DNA of 64,000 bases, taken from contig NZ_PJRP01000005.1 of NCBI RefSeq assembly GCF_002858765.1, forward strand, positions 1-64,000. Direction: 5' to 3'. Both the position numbers and the translations under genes were made by a program. This document shows, one piece after another, positions 55,848-64,000 of this stretch (its first letter is position 1; every line of letters begins with the position of its first letter). The notes under the pieces were generated by a model. It had not been told where the DNA came from and made no database searches. It saw only the letters and a list, made by a program, of their open reading frames with translations. The stretch comes from Cupriavidus pauculus. GTDB lineage: Bacteria; Pseudomonadota; Gammaproteobacteria; Burkholderiales; Burkholderiaceae.

Positions 55848-55936
55848 GGGCCGGCCGCAGCCAAAAAAGCTGTCAACCTATGTCAGGACTTGACACCGGG
55901 CTCCAGCCTCTGCGTCCGTGCAAATCAGCGGGCGCT

Positions 55937-58147
55937 TCAGCTCCCCCTCTCGGCGCGATAGCCGCCATATGTGCAATAGGTCGCGCCGTAGCGACCCAGC
56001 CGCTGCACCACGCCGTTCAGGATGACGGCCGTCGGCGCCAGCCCGCAGACTCTCAGCCGCTTGCAGGATTCGCGCAGGTCGCCCAGGCGCGACTGTCCGG
56101 CACGGGCAACCAGCCACAGCACATTCGCATGCCGAGTCAGCATCGTTGTGTCGGCCACCGCCAGAATCGGAGGCGTATCGACGATGATCCAGGCATAGTC
56201 CGCCCGGCATGCATCGAGCACGGGCGCAAGCCCGGCACCGATGAAATAGTCGTCCGCCTGCGCCCGCATGGTGCCGCCCGTGATCAAATCCACGCCTGGC
56301 GCCGGCCCGGCATGGACGATGTCATCGAGCTTGACCTCGCCAGCCAGAAAATCCGAAAGCCCCGGCGACTGCGGCACCCCGAAGCTCTCATGGAGATACC
56401 CGCGATGCACATCGGCGTCTACCAGCAGCACACGCTGCCCGCTCGCACCCAGTACAGCCGCGAGATTGGCCGCCAGAAAGGACTTCCCCGCACTGGGTTC
56501 CGCTGCGGTGATCATCAGAACATTCTTGTCCCGGCTGGCGTTCGAGAGCATCAGTGCGGTACGCAGGCTGCGCAGGCTTTCGATAGCCGGATCGGATGGC
56601 GCTGCCAGTGCCAGCAATCGCTGCTGCCCCTTTTCGGCTGTCGCGACCAGCCGGCTTTGCTGCGCTGACTGCGGCATCGTGCCCAGCACGCCGATGCCCA
56701 GGGCACCCTCGATGTCGTCGGCCTCGGAGACCGCGCCCAGCAGCCAGCTCATGACATAGGCAAAGCCCGTTCCGCAGATCAGACCGCCCAGCAACGCGAC
56801 GACCATCATGACCACCCGGTTGCGCCGCACGGGCGTATCCGGCGTCATGGCCACGTCGACGATCCGCGCGCTGGCAACACGCCCCGCCTTCAGCAGCTGA
56901 AGTTGCTGCGTGCTACCGAGCAGCACGGTGTAGAGGTCGGTCGCCACGCGCATGTCCAGCTTCAACTCCGCGGCCCGTTGCTGCAGCGCCGGGAGCCGCT
57001 TCACTGTATGGTCCAGGCCCTGCTTTTGCTCGCGCACGGCGGCGATCTGCCGCGCGATGGCGACCATGGCCGGATGGGCACTGGTGAATCGGGTGGCCAG
57101 TTCGTCGCGCTTTTGAAGCAGCAGCATCAGCTTGGTCTGGGCATCGGCCGCCGACTTGAGCGACAGCTTGACCTCCTCTGGCAGATCGATGATGCCGTAA
57201 TCGACGTTCATCGTCGTGTACCGATCCTGTACCAGTTCGAGCTGCTGCTTCAGCTTGGGTAGTTGAACGTCCAGAAAATCGAGCGATTGCGCGGCTTCCG
57301 CCGCCTTGCGCTCCACGTTCTGCCGGATGTATTGCGCCCCGATCTCGCGCAGCAAGGCGCCAACCTGCCCGGGATCGTGCCCCTTCAACGTGGCAACGAT
57401 CATGCCCGACTGCTTGACCCGCTCCTGTACCGCCAGCAGGCTGCGCACTTCGTCGACAACCTTCTGACGCGACCTGCGGTACAGCGTGAACGGGGTGCCC
57501 GGTGCCGCATCCAGCGCCGACACCAGCAGCCGAATGTCTCCCGCGCTGGATGCGACCACCCGTTCGACGCCGATCTCTCCTTGCACGGGAACGGCCAGGC
57601 CAGGGCCGGAAAACTGCCACGTCCGCGCCGAGATCCGAATCAGCCTGAAGGGGCGCCCTTCCAGGACCGACGGCACCTCGAAGCTCGCCACCTTCGCTGT
57701 CGCACTACCCCATGCGTAGCCCGACAGCCCAAGCCAGCCCGGCCACCCGCTTGCACCGTCCACGCTGGTCGCCAGTTCACCGATCAGCGGCAGGCGCCTG
57801 GGTGCGATGTCGACATGGCGTTGCAGAACGTCCACGGCGCGCGTCACCACCAGCCGCGAGGCAATGATCTGCGCTTCCGCGGAGGCTGACGACTTGATGT
57901 CGAACAAGGCCGCCACATCGCCCAGCCAGCCTCGCGCCGACGACGACGTGGCCCCGTCATCGAGCTGGATCAGCATGTCAGCCTTGTACACGGGCTGCGC
58001 CAGGAAGGCGAAGCGTGCGCCAGCCATGAGCCATGCGAGCACGATGGCGGCAACGGCCCAGCGATACCGGCCCATTGCGTCGAGCAAACCTGCCAGGGTG
58101 ATTGGGCCGCGCGGGTCCGGCAACCCCGTCTGCGTTGACGGCATCAT
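55937..58147 (-). CDS. epsB: Exopolysaccharide co-polymerase / tyrosine autokinase (Wzc/EpsB type)
   Basis: The 736-residue protein has a Wzz-type chain-length domain between two membrane helices (about 33-50 and 453-475), then a cytosolic BY-kinase with Walker A (TAAEPSAGKSF), Walker A' (LLVDADVHRG), Walker B (WIIVDTPP) and a tyrosine-rich tail (YGATYCTYGGYR). It controls polymer length and export. The order epsA-epsP-epsB matches the R. solanacearum EPS operon start. The next downstream sequence is the IS element. Confidence 0.9.
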   Translation of the reverse strand: MMPSTQTGLPDPRGPITLAGLLDAMGRYRWAVAAIVLAWLMAGARFAFLAQPVYKADMLIQLDDGATSSSARGWLGDVAALFDIKSSASAEAQIIASRLVVTRAVDVLQRHVDIAPRRLPLIGELATSVDGASGWPGWLGLSGYAWGSATAKVASFEVPSVLEGRPFRLIRISARTWQFSGPGLAVPVQGEIGVERVVASSAGDIRLLVSALDAAPGTPFTLYRRSRQKVVDEVRSLLAVQERVKQSGMIVATLKGHDPGQVGALLREIGAQYIRQNVERKAAEAAQSLDFLDVQLPKLKQQLELVQDRYTTMNVDYGIIDLPEEVKLSLKSAADAQTKLMLLLQKRDELATRFTSAHPAMVAIARQIAAVREQKQGLDHTVKRLPALQQRAAELKLDMRVATDLYTVLLGSTQQLQLLKAGRVASARIVDVAMTPDTPVRRNRVVMMVVALLGGLICGTGFAYVMSWLLGAVSEADDIEGALGIGVLGTMPQSAQQSRLVATAEKGQQRLLALAAPSDPAIESLRSLRTALMLSNASRDKNVLMITAAEPSAGKSFLAANLAAVLGASGQRVLLVDADVHRGYLHESFGVPQSPGLSDFLAGEVKLDDIVHAGPAPGVDLITGGTMRAQADDYFIGAGLAPVLDACRADYAWIIVDTPPILAVADTTMLTRHANVLWLVARAGQSRLGDLRESCKRLRVCGLAPTAVILNGVVQRLGRYGATYCTYGGYRAERGS

Positions 58148-58163
58148 CTTTCTCCTGGACCCG

Positions 58164-58601
58164 TCAGGCGCACGCGCGAATGCGCGGCACCCAGTTTTGC
58201 ACGCTGTCGCGGATCAGGTCGAAGACCCGCTCGAACTCGGCATAGGGGGCGCCGAAAGGATCGGGAACATCGCGGCCCGATCGATCATCGATGTGGAAAA
58301 TCTTGCCCGAGGCCGGCGGGCAGAGCCATTTCGTCGCACGCCTTTGCCGGTCATTCATCACCAACACCAGATCGGCCCACGCAAAATGTTCGGCATCGAG
58401 TTGCCGGGACCGGTGTGCACTGATGTCGATGCCGGCAGCCGAACTGACCGCGATGGCATGGGCATCGGCCGGCGCGCCCGCCACCGCTTCTAGACCCGCC
58501 GACCTCACGGACCGCTCGGGCATGGCGTGCCGCAACAGCCCCTGGGCCATCGGGCTTCGGCAGATGTTGCCGACGCATAAAACAAGGATTTTACGAATCA
58601 T
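58164..58601 (-). CDS. epsP: Low molecular weight protein-tyrosine phosphatase (Wzb/EpsP type)
   Basis: The 145-residue phosphatase has the C-x5-R loop with Cys9 and Arg15 (LCVGNICRSP) and the general-acid Asp in DVPDPFG. It dephosphorylates the Wzc-type kinase. Its ATG overlaps the stop of epsA in ATGA, and it ends 16 nt before epsB. Confidence 0.93.
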   Translation of the reverse strand: MIRKILVLCVGNICRSPMAQGLLRHAMPERSVRSAGLEAVAGAPADAHAIAVSSAAGIDISAHRSRQLDAEHFAWADLVLVMNDRQRRATKWLCPPASGKIFHIDDRSGRDVPDPFGAPYAEFERVFDLIRDSVQNWVPRIRACA

Positions 58602-59773
58602 TTGAGGATGTCAGCGGTGGAATTGATGTATTGCGCGCTGGGAATGAGCTGGTTGACGACGCGTGCCCAGCGGGTCAGGTCTCCCGCATCGACGTAGACC
58701 ACATCGCGCGGCCTGAGCGGGAATCCTTCGGCCAGCGCGAGCGCCACGGGCGAACGTGCGTCCAGGTGAAAGACCTGCGGCCGGTGGGATTCCAGCCTGC
58801 GCACCACGTAGATCTGGCGGGGATCGCTGGTCATGGGGTTGACGCCTCCGGCCTCTCCGAGTGCCTCGTTGAGGGTGAGCCGCCCATTGCGTGGCAGCAC
58901 GACCGATGGCCGGTTGACTTCGCCCAGCACGAACACCTTGCTGTCTTCGCGCTGCTCCACGCGCACGATGTCGCCCGCGCGAAGCCGGATCGCCGCCGGG
59001 TCATGGCCCGCGTGCAGCAGCGCAGGAAGGTTGATGATCCAGCGCCTGCCTTTGCGGTCCAGAATGATGCGGCTGCTGTCTCCGGCGTTGCCGTTCACGC
59101 CGCCTGCCCGATTGAGCGCCTCGACCAGCGTCATCGGCACATCGTCGATGTACTGCGGCCCCGGCACCTTGACCTCGCCATCGAGGTAGATCCGCTGACT
59201 GCGGTAAGCCAGGATCCGGACCGTGATCTGCGGCGACTGGATGACCCGTGCCAGCACTGTCGTCAATTGATCGTGCAGTTCCCGCGCGGTCATGCCTGCC
59301 ACCGTCAGGTTGCCGGCATACGGGAACTGGATCTCCCCGGCCTGGCTGACGACGTAGCCCGGCACGCTGGAAGCGCCGCTATAGCTGGGAATTTCGTAGC
59401 CGGCGCCGATCGAATAGGTCTGGTGGGGGAAGACCAGCTCGGGGTGGTCCCAGACGATGATCGAGAGAATGTCGGCGGGGCCGATGCGATACGGTTCCGG
59501 GCCGCCCTCCAGCGCCTGGATGTCCTGGTTGCCTGGCGCCGGTTCGCCGCGTAGCGATTCGACGAGTTCCCAGGATATGGGGATGACATCGGCGGCATTG
59601 ACACGGCCGCCCGCCGCGGCGTCCGGCGGCATATCGGCACGCATTCCGGGCGCCAACACGCAGCCCGCCAACAGGCAGCCCGCAAGCATCGACTCCGAGA
59701 GCGTTGCCGCCAGTTTGCCAGCCACGCGCGTGCGGTATGGCACGTACATGCCCTTGATCCACTGGATGCTCAT
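58598..59773 (-). CDS. epsA: Polysaccharide export outer-membrane lipoprotein (Wza/EpsA type)
   Basis: The 391-residue protein has a signal peptide with lipobox-type Cys (LAGCLLAGC), a Poly_export domain (YRIGPADILSIIVWDHPEL) and SLBB repeats (VPGPQYIDDVPMTLVEALNRAGG, VLPRNGRLTLNEALGEAGG). It forms the outer-membrane exit channel for exopolysaccharide. ATG 59773 is used. It is the first gene of the module, behind an AT-rich stretch. Confidence 0.92.
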   Translation of the reverse strand: MSIQWIKGMYVPYRTRVAGKLAATLSESMLAGCLLAGCVLAPGMRADMPPDAAAGGRVNAADVIPISWELVESLRGEPAPGNQDIQALEGGPEPYRIGPADILSIIVWDHPELVFPHQTYSIGAGYEIPSYSGASSVPGYVVSQAGEIQFPYAGNLTVAGMTARELHDQLTTVLARVIQSPQITVRILAYRSQRIYLDGEVKVPGPQYIDDVPMTLVEALNRAGGVNGNAGDSSRIILDRKGRRWIINLPALLHAGHDPAAIRLRAGDIVRVEQREDSKVFVLGEVNRPSVVLPRNGRLTLNEALGEAGGVNPMTSDPRQIYVVRRLESHRPQVFHLDARSPVALALAEGFPLRPRDVVYVDAGDLTRWARVVNQLIPSAQYINSTADILK

Positions 59774-59831
59774 CGTCACTCGTCTGCCTACGCTCAAAAC
59801 AAAGCGTCAGCCTAGCGGCGAGACATAGCCC

Positions 59832-59857
59832 TTTTGAATCAGATTTTTCTTAATTCA
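59832..59857 (-). promoter_or_regulatory. AT-rich dyad before epsA
   Basis: In this GC-rich window a 26-bp AT-rich stretch holds TGAAT (59835-59839) and ATTCA (59853-59857) as an inverted repeat. It is 60-85 bp upstream of epsA and is a candidate promoter or silencer-binding region. Confidence 0.4.
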
Positions 59858-59960
59858 GCTGAGCCTTGCATCAACGGATCATCAAGTTGGCGGGGCGAGC
59901 GCCAGCGCGCTCAACGCGCGTGAGGACAGCCTCTCGGTGGACAGATGCAGACCAACACAG

Positions 59961-62210
59961 TTACTCGGCGTCGGTGTCGGTATTGATGTCGGACACCGGC
60001 GCTTCGTTCAGGCGCAGCCCTTCCAGGAACCGAATGACGGTGTCGGCTTCGCGGGTGCGCGTAAAGGGCGGGAGACTCTGCCAGATCTGGCGGCCGTATG
60101 GCTTTTCCACGAGCCGTGTGTCGCAGATGGCCAGCACGCCGCGATCCGATTCCGAACGGATCAGGCGCCCCGCGCCCTGCTTCAGCGTAATGACCGCGTG
60201 CGGCAGCTGGTGTACCGCAAACGGGCTCAGGCCCTTTTTCTGCAGCACCTCCATGCGCGCGGCCAGTACCGGGTCGTCGGGAGGCGCGAATGGCAGCTTG
60301 TCGATGATGACCAGGGAAAGCGCCTCACCGCGCACATCCACGCCTTCCCAGAAGCTCTGGCTGCCGACCAGCACCGCGTTACCCAGTTGACGGAAGCGGT
60401 CCAGCAGTTCCGTGCGGCTGGCCTGCCCCTGTACCAGCAGTGGCAAGTTGATGCCGCGCGCGGCGAACAGGTCGTACAGCATGTCCGACGCCTTCTGCAC
60501 CGCGCGCAGCGTGGTACAGAGCAGGAAGGTGCGGCCGCCAGCCGCCTCGATCAGCGGCAACGCCTTTTCCACCACGGCTTCCGTGAACTGGGGCGAATTC
60601 GGCGGCGGCATGTCGCGCGGCACGTAGAGCAGGCCCTGCTTTGCGTAGTCGAACGGGCTGGGCAGCGTCAGCGATTGATCCTTGTTCAACCCGAGCTGGG
60701 CCGCGTAATGCGCAAAATTTCCCTTTACCGACAGCGTGGCCGAGGTAAAGACCCATGCGCGCGGCTGGCCTTCGCGTTGCCGCGTGAAGATCGGGGCGAT
60801 CGACAACGGGGTGCGGTGCAGTTGCACGGTTTGCGAGAACACTTCCACCCAGCGCACGGTGTCCGGCCCGAGTTGGGCAGGTGCGGGCGGGGGCGGCGTT
60901 TCCTGGCTGCTCTCGGTGGATGCCCCTTCGGCCGTGGCCGTCTCCGGAGCCGGCGGCGGCGCGGCAACGCGGTCGTCGCGCCAGACCTCCAGCTTGTTGG
61001 CCAGCTCCACGGCCCGGCGATGGCATTGCTCCAGCGTTTCGGCGCGCTCGGCCTGCGATTCCAGCGCCTCGACAAACCCCGACAGCGCCTCTTCCAGCGC
61101 ATCGAGCGTTTCGTAGAACGGTTCGGCGGTACGCGGATCGGCGTCGATCTGGCCCATCGCCATGCGCACGTTGTCGCGGCCAAATGCCAGGCGCAGGTCG
61201 CGTGCAGCGCGTTCCAGCGGCGCGCCCAGCGCCACCCAGTCCACGGCGTCGCGGGCGTGTGACAGCCCTTCGGCCACGGTATCGCGCGCCAGTTCGAGCA
61301 ACTGGCTGGTGGATAGCGTTTCGCCGAAGAACAGCGTGGCCGTTTCCGGCAACTGATGGGCTTCGTCGAAGATCACGGTGTTGGCGGCTGGCAGCAGTTC
61401 GGCCATGCCGGTATCGCGCAGCACCACGTCGGCAAAGAACAGGTGATGGTTCACCACCACCACGTCGGCCTGCTGCGCCTCCTTGCGGGCGCGCATCACA
61501 AAGCACTCCTTGTAATGCGGGCATTCGCTGCCCAGGCAGTTGTCCCGCGTGGACGTCACCAGTTGCCAGACGGGCGCGTTCTCCGGCACGGCCGCCAGTT
61601 CGGCCTTGTCGCCGGTGGCCGTGGTCTTGGCAAAGTTCCCGATGTCGCGCAACCACGCGGCATCCTGCTTCGACGCCAGCCTGCCGTTGGCCTGCGCGCG
61701 CTCCAGGTGGTAGTGGCACAGGTAGTTGGCGCGGCCCTTGAGCAGCGACACCGACACCGGCACGTTCAGCGCATGGCGCACCGTCGGAATATCGCGCAGG
61801 AACAACTGGTCCTGCAGGTTCTTGGTGCCGGTGGACAGGATGACCTTGCCGCCCCAGAGCATGGCCGGCACCAGATAGGCAAAGGTCTTGCCGGTGCCGG
61901 TGCCCGCCTCGACGATGACCGTGTCGTTCTGCCCGATGGCATTGGCCACGGCTTCGGCCATCTTCAACTGCGACGCCCGCGGACGGTACCCGGGGATCGC
62001 CGTGGCCAGCGTGCCGGTTTCGGCGAACATCGTCGACAGTTGTGCGGCTTGCGAGGCGGTCTGGCTGGCCGATGCCGCGGCAACGGCGTCGCCCAGCGAT
62101 GCAGCGGATTCGTGTGCGTCTGGCGCCTCGGCGGCATCGGACAGGAGGTCGTCGGTGGGATCTGGCAAGGTGGGGCTTTCTTCGATACCCGTGGCCGGCT
62201 GGCCTGCCAC
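59961..62210 (-). CDS. ATP-dependent helicase, DinG/YoaA type
   Basis: The 749-residue XPD-like helicase has Walker A (EAGTGTGKTFAYL, Lys108), four cysteines for a 4Fe-4S cluster (NYLCHYH, NCLGSECPHYKEC), the DEAH box (FDEAHQLPE) and motif VI (QGAGRLIRSESDRG). It unwinds DNA in damage response. A Pro/Ala/Glu-rich loop near 420-450 interrupts the motor. The start is GTG at 62210, giving a variable N-terminal tail. Confidence 0.92.
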   Translation of the reverse strand: MAGQPATGIEESPTLPDPTDDLLSDAAEAPDAHESAASLGDAVAAASASQTASQAAQLSTMFAETGTLATAIPGYRPRASQLKMAEAVANAIGQNDTVIVEAGTGTGKTFAYLVPAMLWGGKVILSTGTKNLQDQLFLRDIPTVRHALNVPVSVSLLKGRANYLCHYHLERAQANGRLASKQDAAWLRDIGNFAKTTATGDKAELAAVPENAPVWQLVTSTRDNCLGSECPHYKECFVMRARKEAQQADVVVVNHHLFFADVVLRDTGMAELLPAANTVIFDEAHQLPETATLFFGETLSTSQLLELARDTVAEGLSHARDAVDWVALGAPLERAARDLRLAFGRDNVRMAMGQIDADPRTAEPFYETLDALEEALSGFVEALESQAERAETLEQCHRRAVELANKLEVWRDDRVAAPPPAPETATAEGASTESSQETPPPPAPAQLGPDTVRWVEVFSQTVQLHRTPLSIAPIFTRQREGQPRAWVFTSATLSVKGNFAHYAAQLGLNKDQSLTLPSPFDYAKQGLLYVPRDMPPPNSPQFTEAVVEKALPLIEAAGGRTFLLCTTLRAVQKASDMLYDLFAARGINLPLLVQGQASRTELLDRFRQLGNAVLVGSQSFWEGVDVRGEALSLVIIDKLPFAPPDDPVLAARMEVLQKKGLSPFAVHQLPHAVITLKQGAGRLIRSESDRGVLAICDTRLVEKPYGRQIWQSLPPFTRTREADTVIRFLEGLRLNEAPVSDINTDTDAE

Positions 62211-62291
62211 GGGAAATATGGGGTGCGTGGGCGCTTCAGTTGGCCGGGTGGTCAGGCCAGCGCCCCATCGGATGGACCGTCGGATGAACCG

Positions 62292-62495
62292 TCAGGCTGG
62301 TACATCGGGTTCCAGGTGCAGCTGCAGCAAGGTGATCGCGTCCTTGAGCTTGAGGCGGCGCTTCTTCAGACGGCGTAGCTGCAATTCGTCGTGAGCGGGA
62401 TCGGCGGATAACCGGTCGATCAGGAAATCGAGGTCGCGGTGTTCGATCTGCAACTCGATGATCTGCCGCTCCAGCGTGTTGAGATTTTCATCCAT
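62292..62495 (-). CDS. YdcH-like (DUF465) small protein
   Basis: The 67-residue protein, starting MDENLNTLERQIIELQIEHRDLD, is a short charged helix with RRLKKRRLKLKDAI near the end, typical of YdcH/DUF465. The function is unknown. It lies upstream of the helicase gene with a 77-nt gap to its stop. Confidence 0.85.
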   Translation of the reverse strand: MDENLNTLERQIIELQIEHRDLDFLIDRLSADPAHDELQLRRLKKRRLKLKDAITLLQLHLEPDVPA

Positions 62496-62569
62496 GGTGC
62501 GCCTTCGTACTCCAGGGCGGCCGCCTGCGGCACCGCCCGACCCTGCCACCCTGCCAACCTGGCAACGAA

Positions 62570-63364
62570 TTAGAAACCGAACGGGCTCGGCGCAGCATTC
62601 TGGCCGCCCTGCTTCTGCTTCTCCTCGGCTTTTGCGCGCCGCTCCTCCAGGTCCTTCTGGCGCTGCGCGGCGTCTGCCTGCTTCTGCTCGTACGTCTTGA
62701 CGTTTTCCTGCCGCTGACGCGCGCTTTCGGCCCCCTTTTGCTGGGCTTCCTGCATGCGGGTGCTGAAATCGTCCTGCTTCTTCTGGTACGACTGGGCATT
62801 GGCCGCGCGCTGAGGCGCCTGCCCGTTGGCCTGCGCGTCGCGCAATGCCTGTTCCTGCTGCTTGCGGTCGAATGCGTCGCGGCTGGCCTGTTCGTTGGCC
62901 GCCCGGCCCGGCTGGCCGGCCTCGTACTCGGCGCGGCGCAGGGCCTGTTCGCGATCCCGCGTGGCCGCCTTGTAGGCCCGCTCGGCATCGCCAATTTCCA
63001 GGTCCTTGGCGCGCAGCACGTGCAGTTCCTCGCGCTGCACGTCCTTGGCGTTCTCGATGCAGTTGGTGACCAGGAACTTGCTGTAGCACGCCCGCTCGGC
63101 CACCGCGAAGCGGTAGTTGGTCCAGGCGCGCGAATCGCCGATGGCCTTGCGCTCGGCCTCGAAATCGCGGGGCTTGCCTGGGTCCGGCGGGATGGGCGCG
63201 GACGTCGGCGCAGGCGTGGTTGCGGCGGCAGGTGCCGACGCCTGCGCGTGCGCGGCGCCCAGCGGCGCCGCCAGCAGCAGCGCGGCCAGCGCCAGCGTGG
63301 CAACCGGGGAGACGGAATGGGAAACCGGGCGAGCCATGACGGCCGAAAGGGGCTTGACGATCAT
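62570..63364 (-). CDS. Periplasmic coiled-coil protein of unknown function
   Basis: The 264-residue protein has a signal peptide ending PLGAAHAQ, an Ala/Pro linker, a helix with two cysteines (ERACYSKFLVTNCIEN) that may form a disulfide, and a long Gln/Arg/Glu/Lys-rich coiled coil (QKQADAAQRQKDLEERRAKAEE). It looks like a conserved Burkholderiales envelope protein, but I know no function. ATG 63364 is used; ATG 63337 is possible. Confidence 0.78.
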   Translation of the reverse strand: MIVKPLSAVMARPVSHSVSPVATLALAALLLAAPLGAAHAQASAPAAATTPAPTSAPIPPDPGKPRDFEAERKAIGDSRAWTNYRFAVAERACYSKFLVTNCIENAKDVQREELHVLRAKDLEIGDAERAYKAATRDREQALRRAEYEAGQPGRAANEQASRDAFDRKQQEQALRDAQANGQAPQRAANAQSYQKKQDDFSTRMQEAQQKGAESARQRQENVKTYEQKQADAAQRQKDLEERRAKAEEKQKQGGQNAAPSPFGF

Positions 63365-63541
63365 GCCGCGATTCTAGCATCCGGGGCCACCCCGGACAGC
63401 GGCGCGAACCGCCCCGCGGGTGCCGTGCGGGCACCACCCGCGCAAGCCGTCGAAAAGACAGTGTAAAAGGTGTCTTCCCGTCACCGGAAGCGCGCCGCGC
63501 TTGTGGCACAATGCCCCGCTTTCGACTGACTCGTTTTCTCG

Positions 63542-64000
63542 ATGTCCAATCTGCCTGCTTCCGTCCTGCAAAAGATTGTGTCGCTGATCGCGGCCGAACT
63601 GTCCGTGCAACCGCGCCAGGTAGCGGCTGCCGTCGACCTGTTGGACGAAGGTGCCACGGTGCCGTTTATCGCCCGCTACCGCAAGGAAGTGACGGGCAAC
63701 CTCGACGATACGCATCTGCGTACGCTGGAAGAACGCCTGCTGTACCTGCGCGACATGGAAGACCGCCGCGCCACGATCCTGGCGTCGATCGAGGAACAGG
63801 GCAAGATGACCGACGAGCTGCGCGCTGCCATCGAGGCCGCCGAGACCAAGCAGACGCTCGAAGACCTCTACCTGCCCTACAAGCCCCGCCGCCGCACGCG
63901 TGCCCAGATCGCCCGCGAATGCGGCCTGGAGCCGCTGGCCCAGGCGCTGCTGGCCGACCCGACGCTCGATCCGCAGGCCGAGGCCGCCAAGTACGTCAAC
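63542..64000 (+). CDS. tex: RNA-binding transcription accessory protein Tex (5' part)
   Basis: The gene runs off the window end. The 153 visible residues match the Tex N-terminal domain ([60 protein letters not shown]). Tex is an S1-domain protein affecting transcription and toxin expression. ATG 63542 follows TACAAT-like CACAAT about 30 bp upstream. Confidence 0.95.
   Translation, partial: MSNLPASVLQKIVSLIAAELSVQPRQVAAAVDLLDEGATVPFIARYRKEVTGNLDDTHLRTLEERLLYLRDMEDRRATILASIEEQGKMTDELRAAIEAAETKQTLEDLYLPYKPRRRTRAQIARECGLEPLAQALLADPTLDPQAEAAKYVN

Larger units (their letters stand above)
54551..55895 (+). mobile_element. Complete IS3-family insertion sequence, 1345 bp
   Basis: The ends are TGACTCGTCCTGA and, on the other strand, TGTCAAGTCCTGA, 10 of 13 matching, then AGGTTGACA; the element starts TG and ends CA as IS3 elements do. 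A 3-bp direct repeat CCG flanks both sides (54548-54550, 55896-55898). It encodes orfA and orfB joined by a slippery AAAAAAG. It lies between the bamD terminator and epsB and has intact reading frames, so it may be active. Confidence 0.9.

Noticed and set aside
54551..55936. IS-mediated deletion of the rest of the EPS operon
   Set aside because: A CCG repeat flanks both ends, favouring a simple insertion; the 3-bp repeat is short, so deletion is not fully excluded.

Overview
The window looks like chromosome of a Cupriavidus-type betaproteobacterium (Burkholderiaceae). The evidence is high GC, the polyhydroxybutyrate operon order phaC-phaA-phaB followed by phaR, a nearby rimO-bktB pair whose BktB closely resembles the Cupriavidus necator enzyme as I remember it, and a class I PHA synthase. 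Identity was judged by reading only; no database was searched.

Layout. 1-14525 holds a tRNA-Leu and then an accessory catabolic region: a GntR-led leftward operon (regulator, DUF2848 protein, amidase, MFS carrier), an IclR regulator, a leftward M20 amidohydrolase, and a rightward dipeptide-type ABC transporter operon ending in a second amidase and a DUF3830 protein. Together these look like an uptake and hydrolysis route for an amide- or ureide-type compound whose substrate I cannot name. 14582-21181 carries an NmrA-like reductase divergent from a LysR regulator, a small conserved-looking ORF, and an RND efflux pump with its adaptor. 21580-28110 has a squalene/phytoene-synthase-like protein with altered catalytic aspartates, a second M20 amidohydrolase, a small secreted protein, an OmpR/EnvZ-type two-component system and an MHS-type carboxylate symporter.

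28435-37661 is mostly housekeeping: ahpC and ahpD, a GNAT, ispD-ispF, mfd, argE and serB. 37829-40151 is a small iron-uptake operon (DUF3325, a DUF3649-like protein, PepSY) behind a likely Fur box but with no TonB receptor. 40237-51011 runs leftward: metC-like, a secreted unknown gene, bktB, rimO, a heptad-repeat protein, phaR, phaB, phaA, phaC, with intrinsic terminators after phaR and after phaB. A perfect 20-bp palindrome lies in the phaR leader. 51333-54468 holds a small membrane protein, pgeF, rluD and bamD. A complete IS3-family element (54551-55895) separates bamD from a three-gene exopolysaccharide export module (epsA, epsP, epsB order) that has no glycosyltransferases in view. The right end carries a DinG-type helicase, a YdcH-like protein, a periplasmic coiled-coil protein and the 5' part of tex.

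The core genes supply PHB synthesis from acetyl-CoA (PhaA, PhaB, PhaC, with BktB for longer 3-ketoacyl-CoA), peroxide defence and isoprenoid precursors. The least explained parts are the 0.3-14.5 kb catabolic cluster, the synthase-like protein with changed motifs, and the repeat protein beside phaR.
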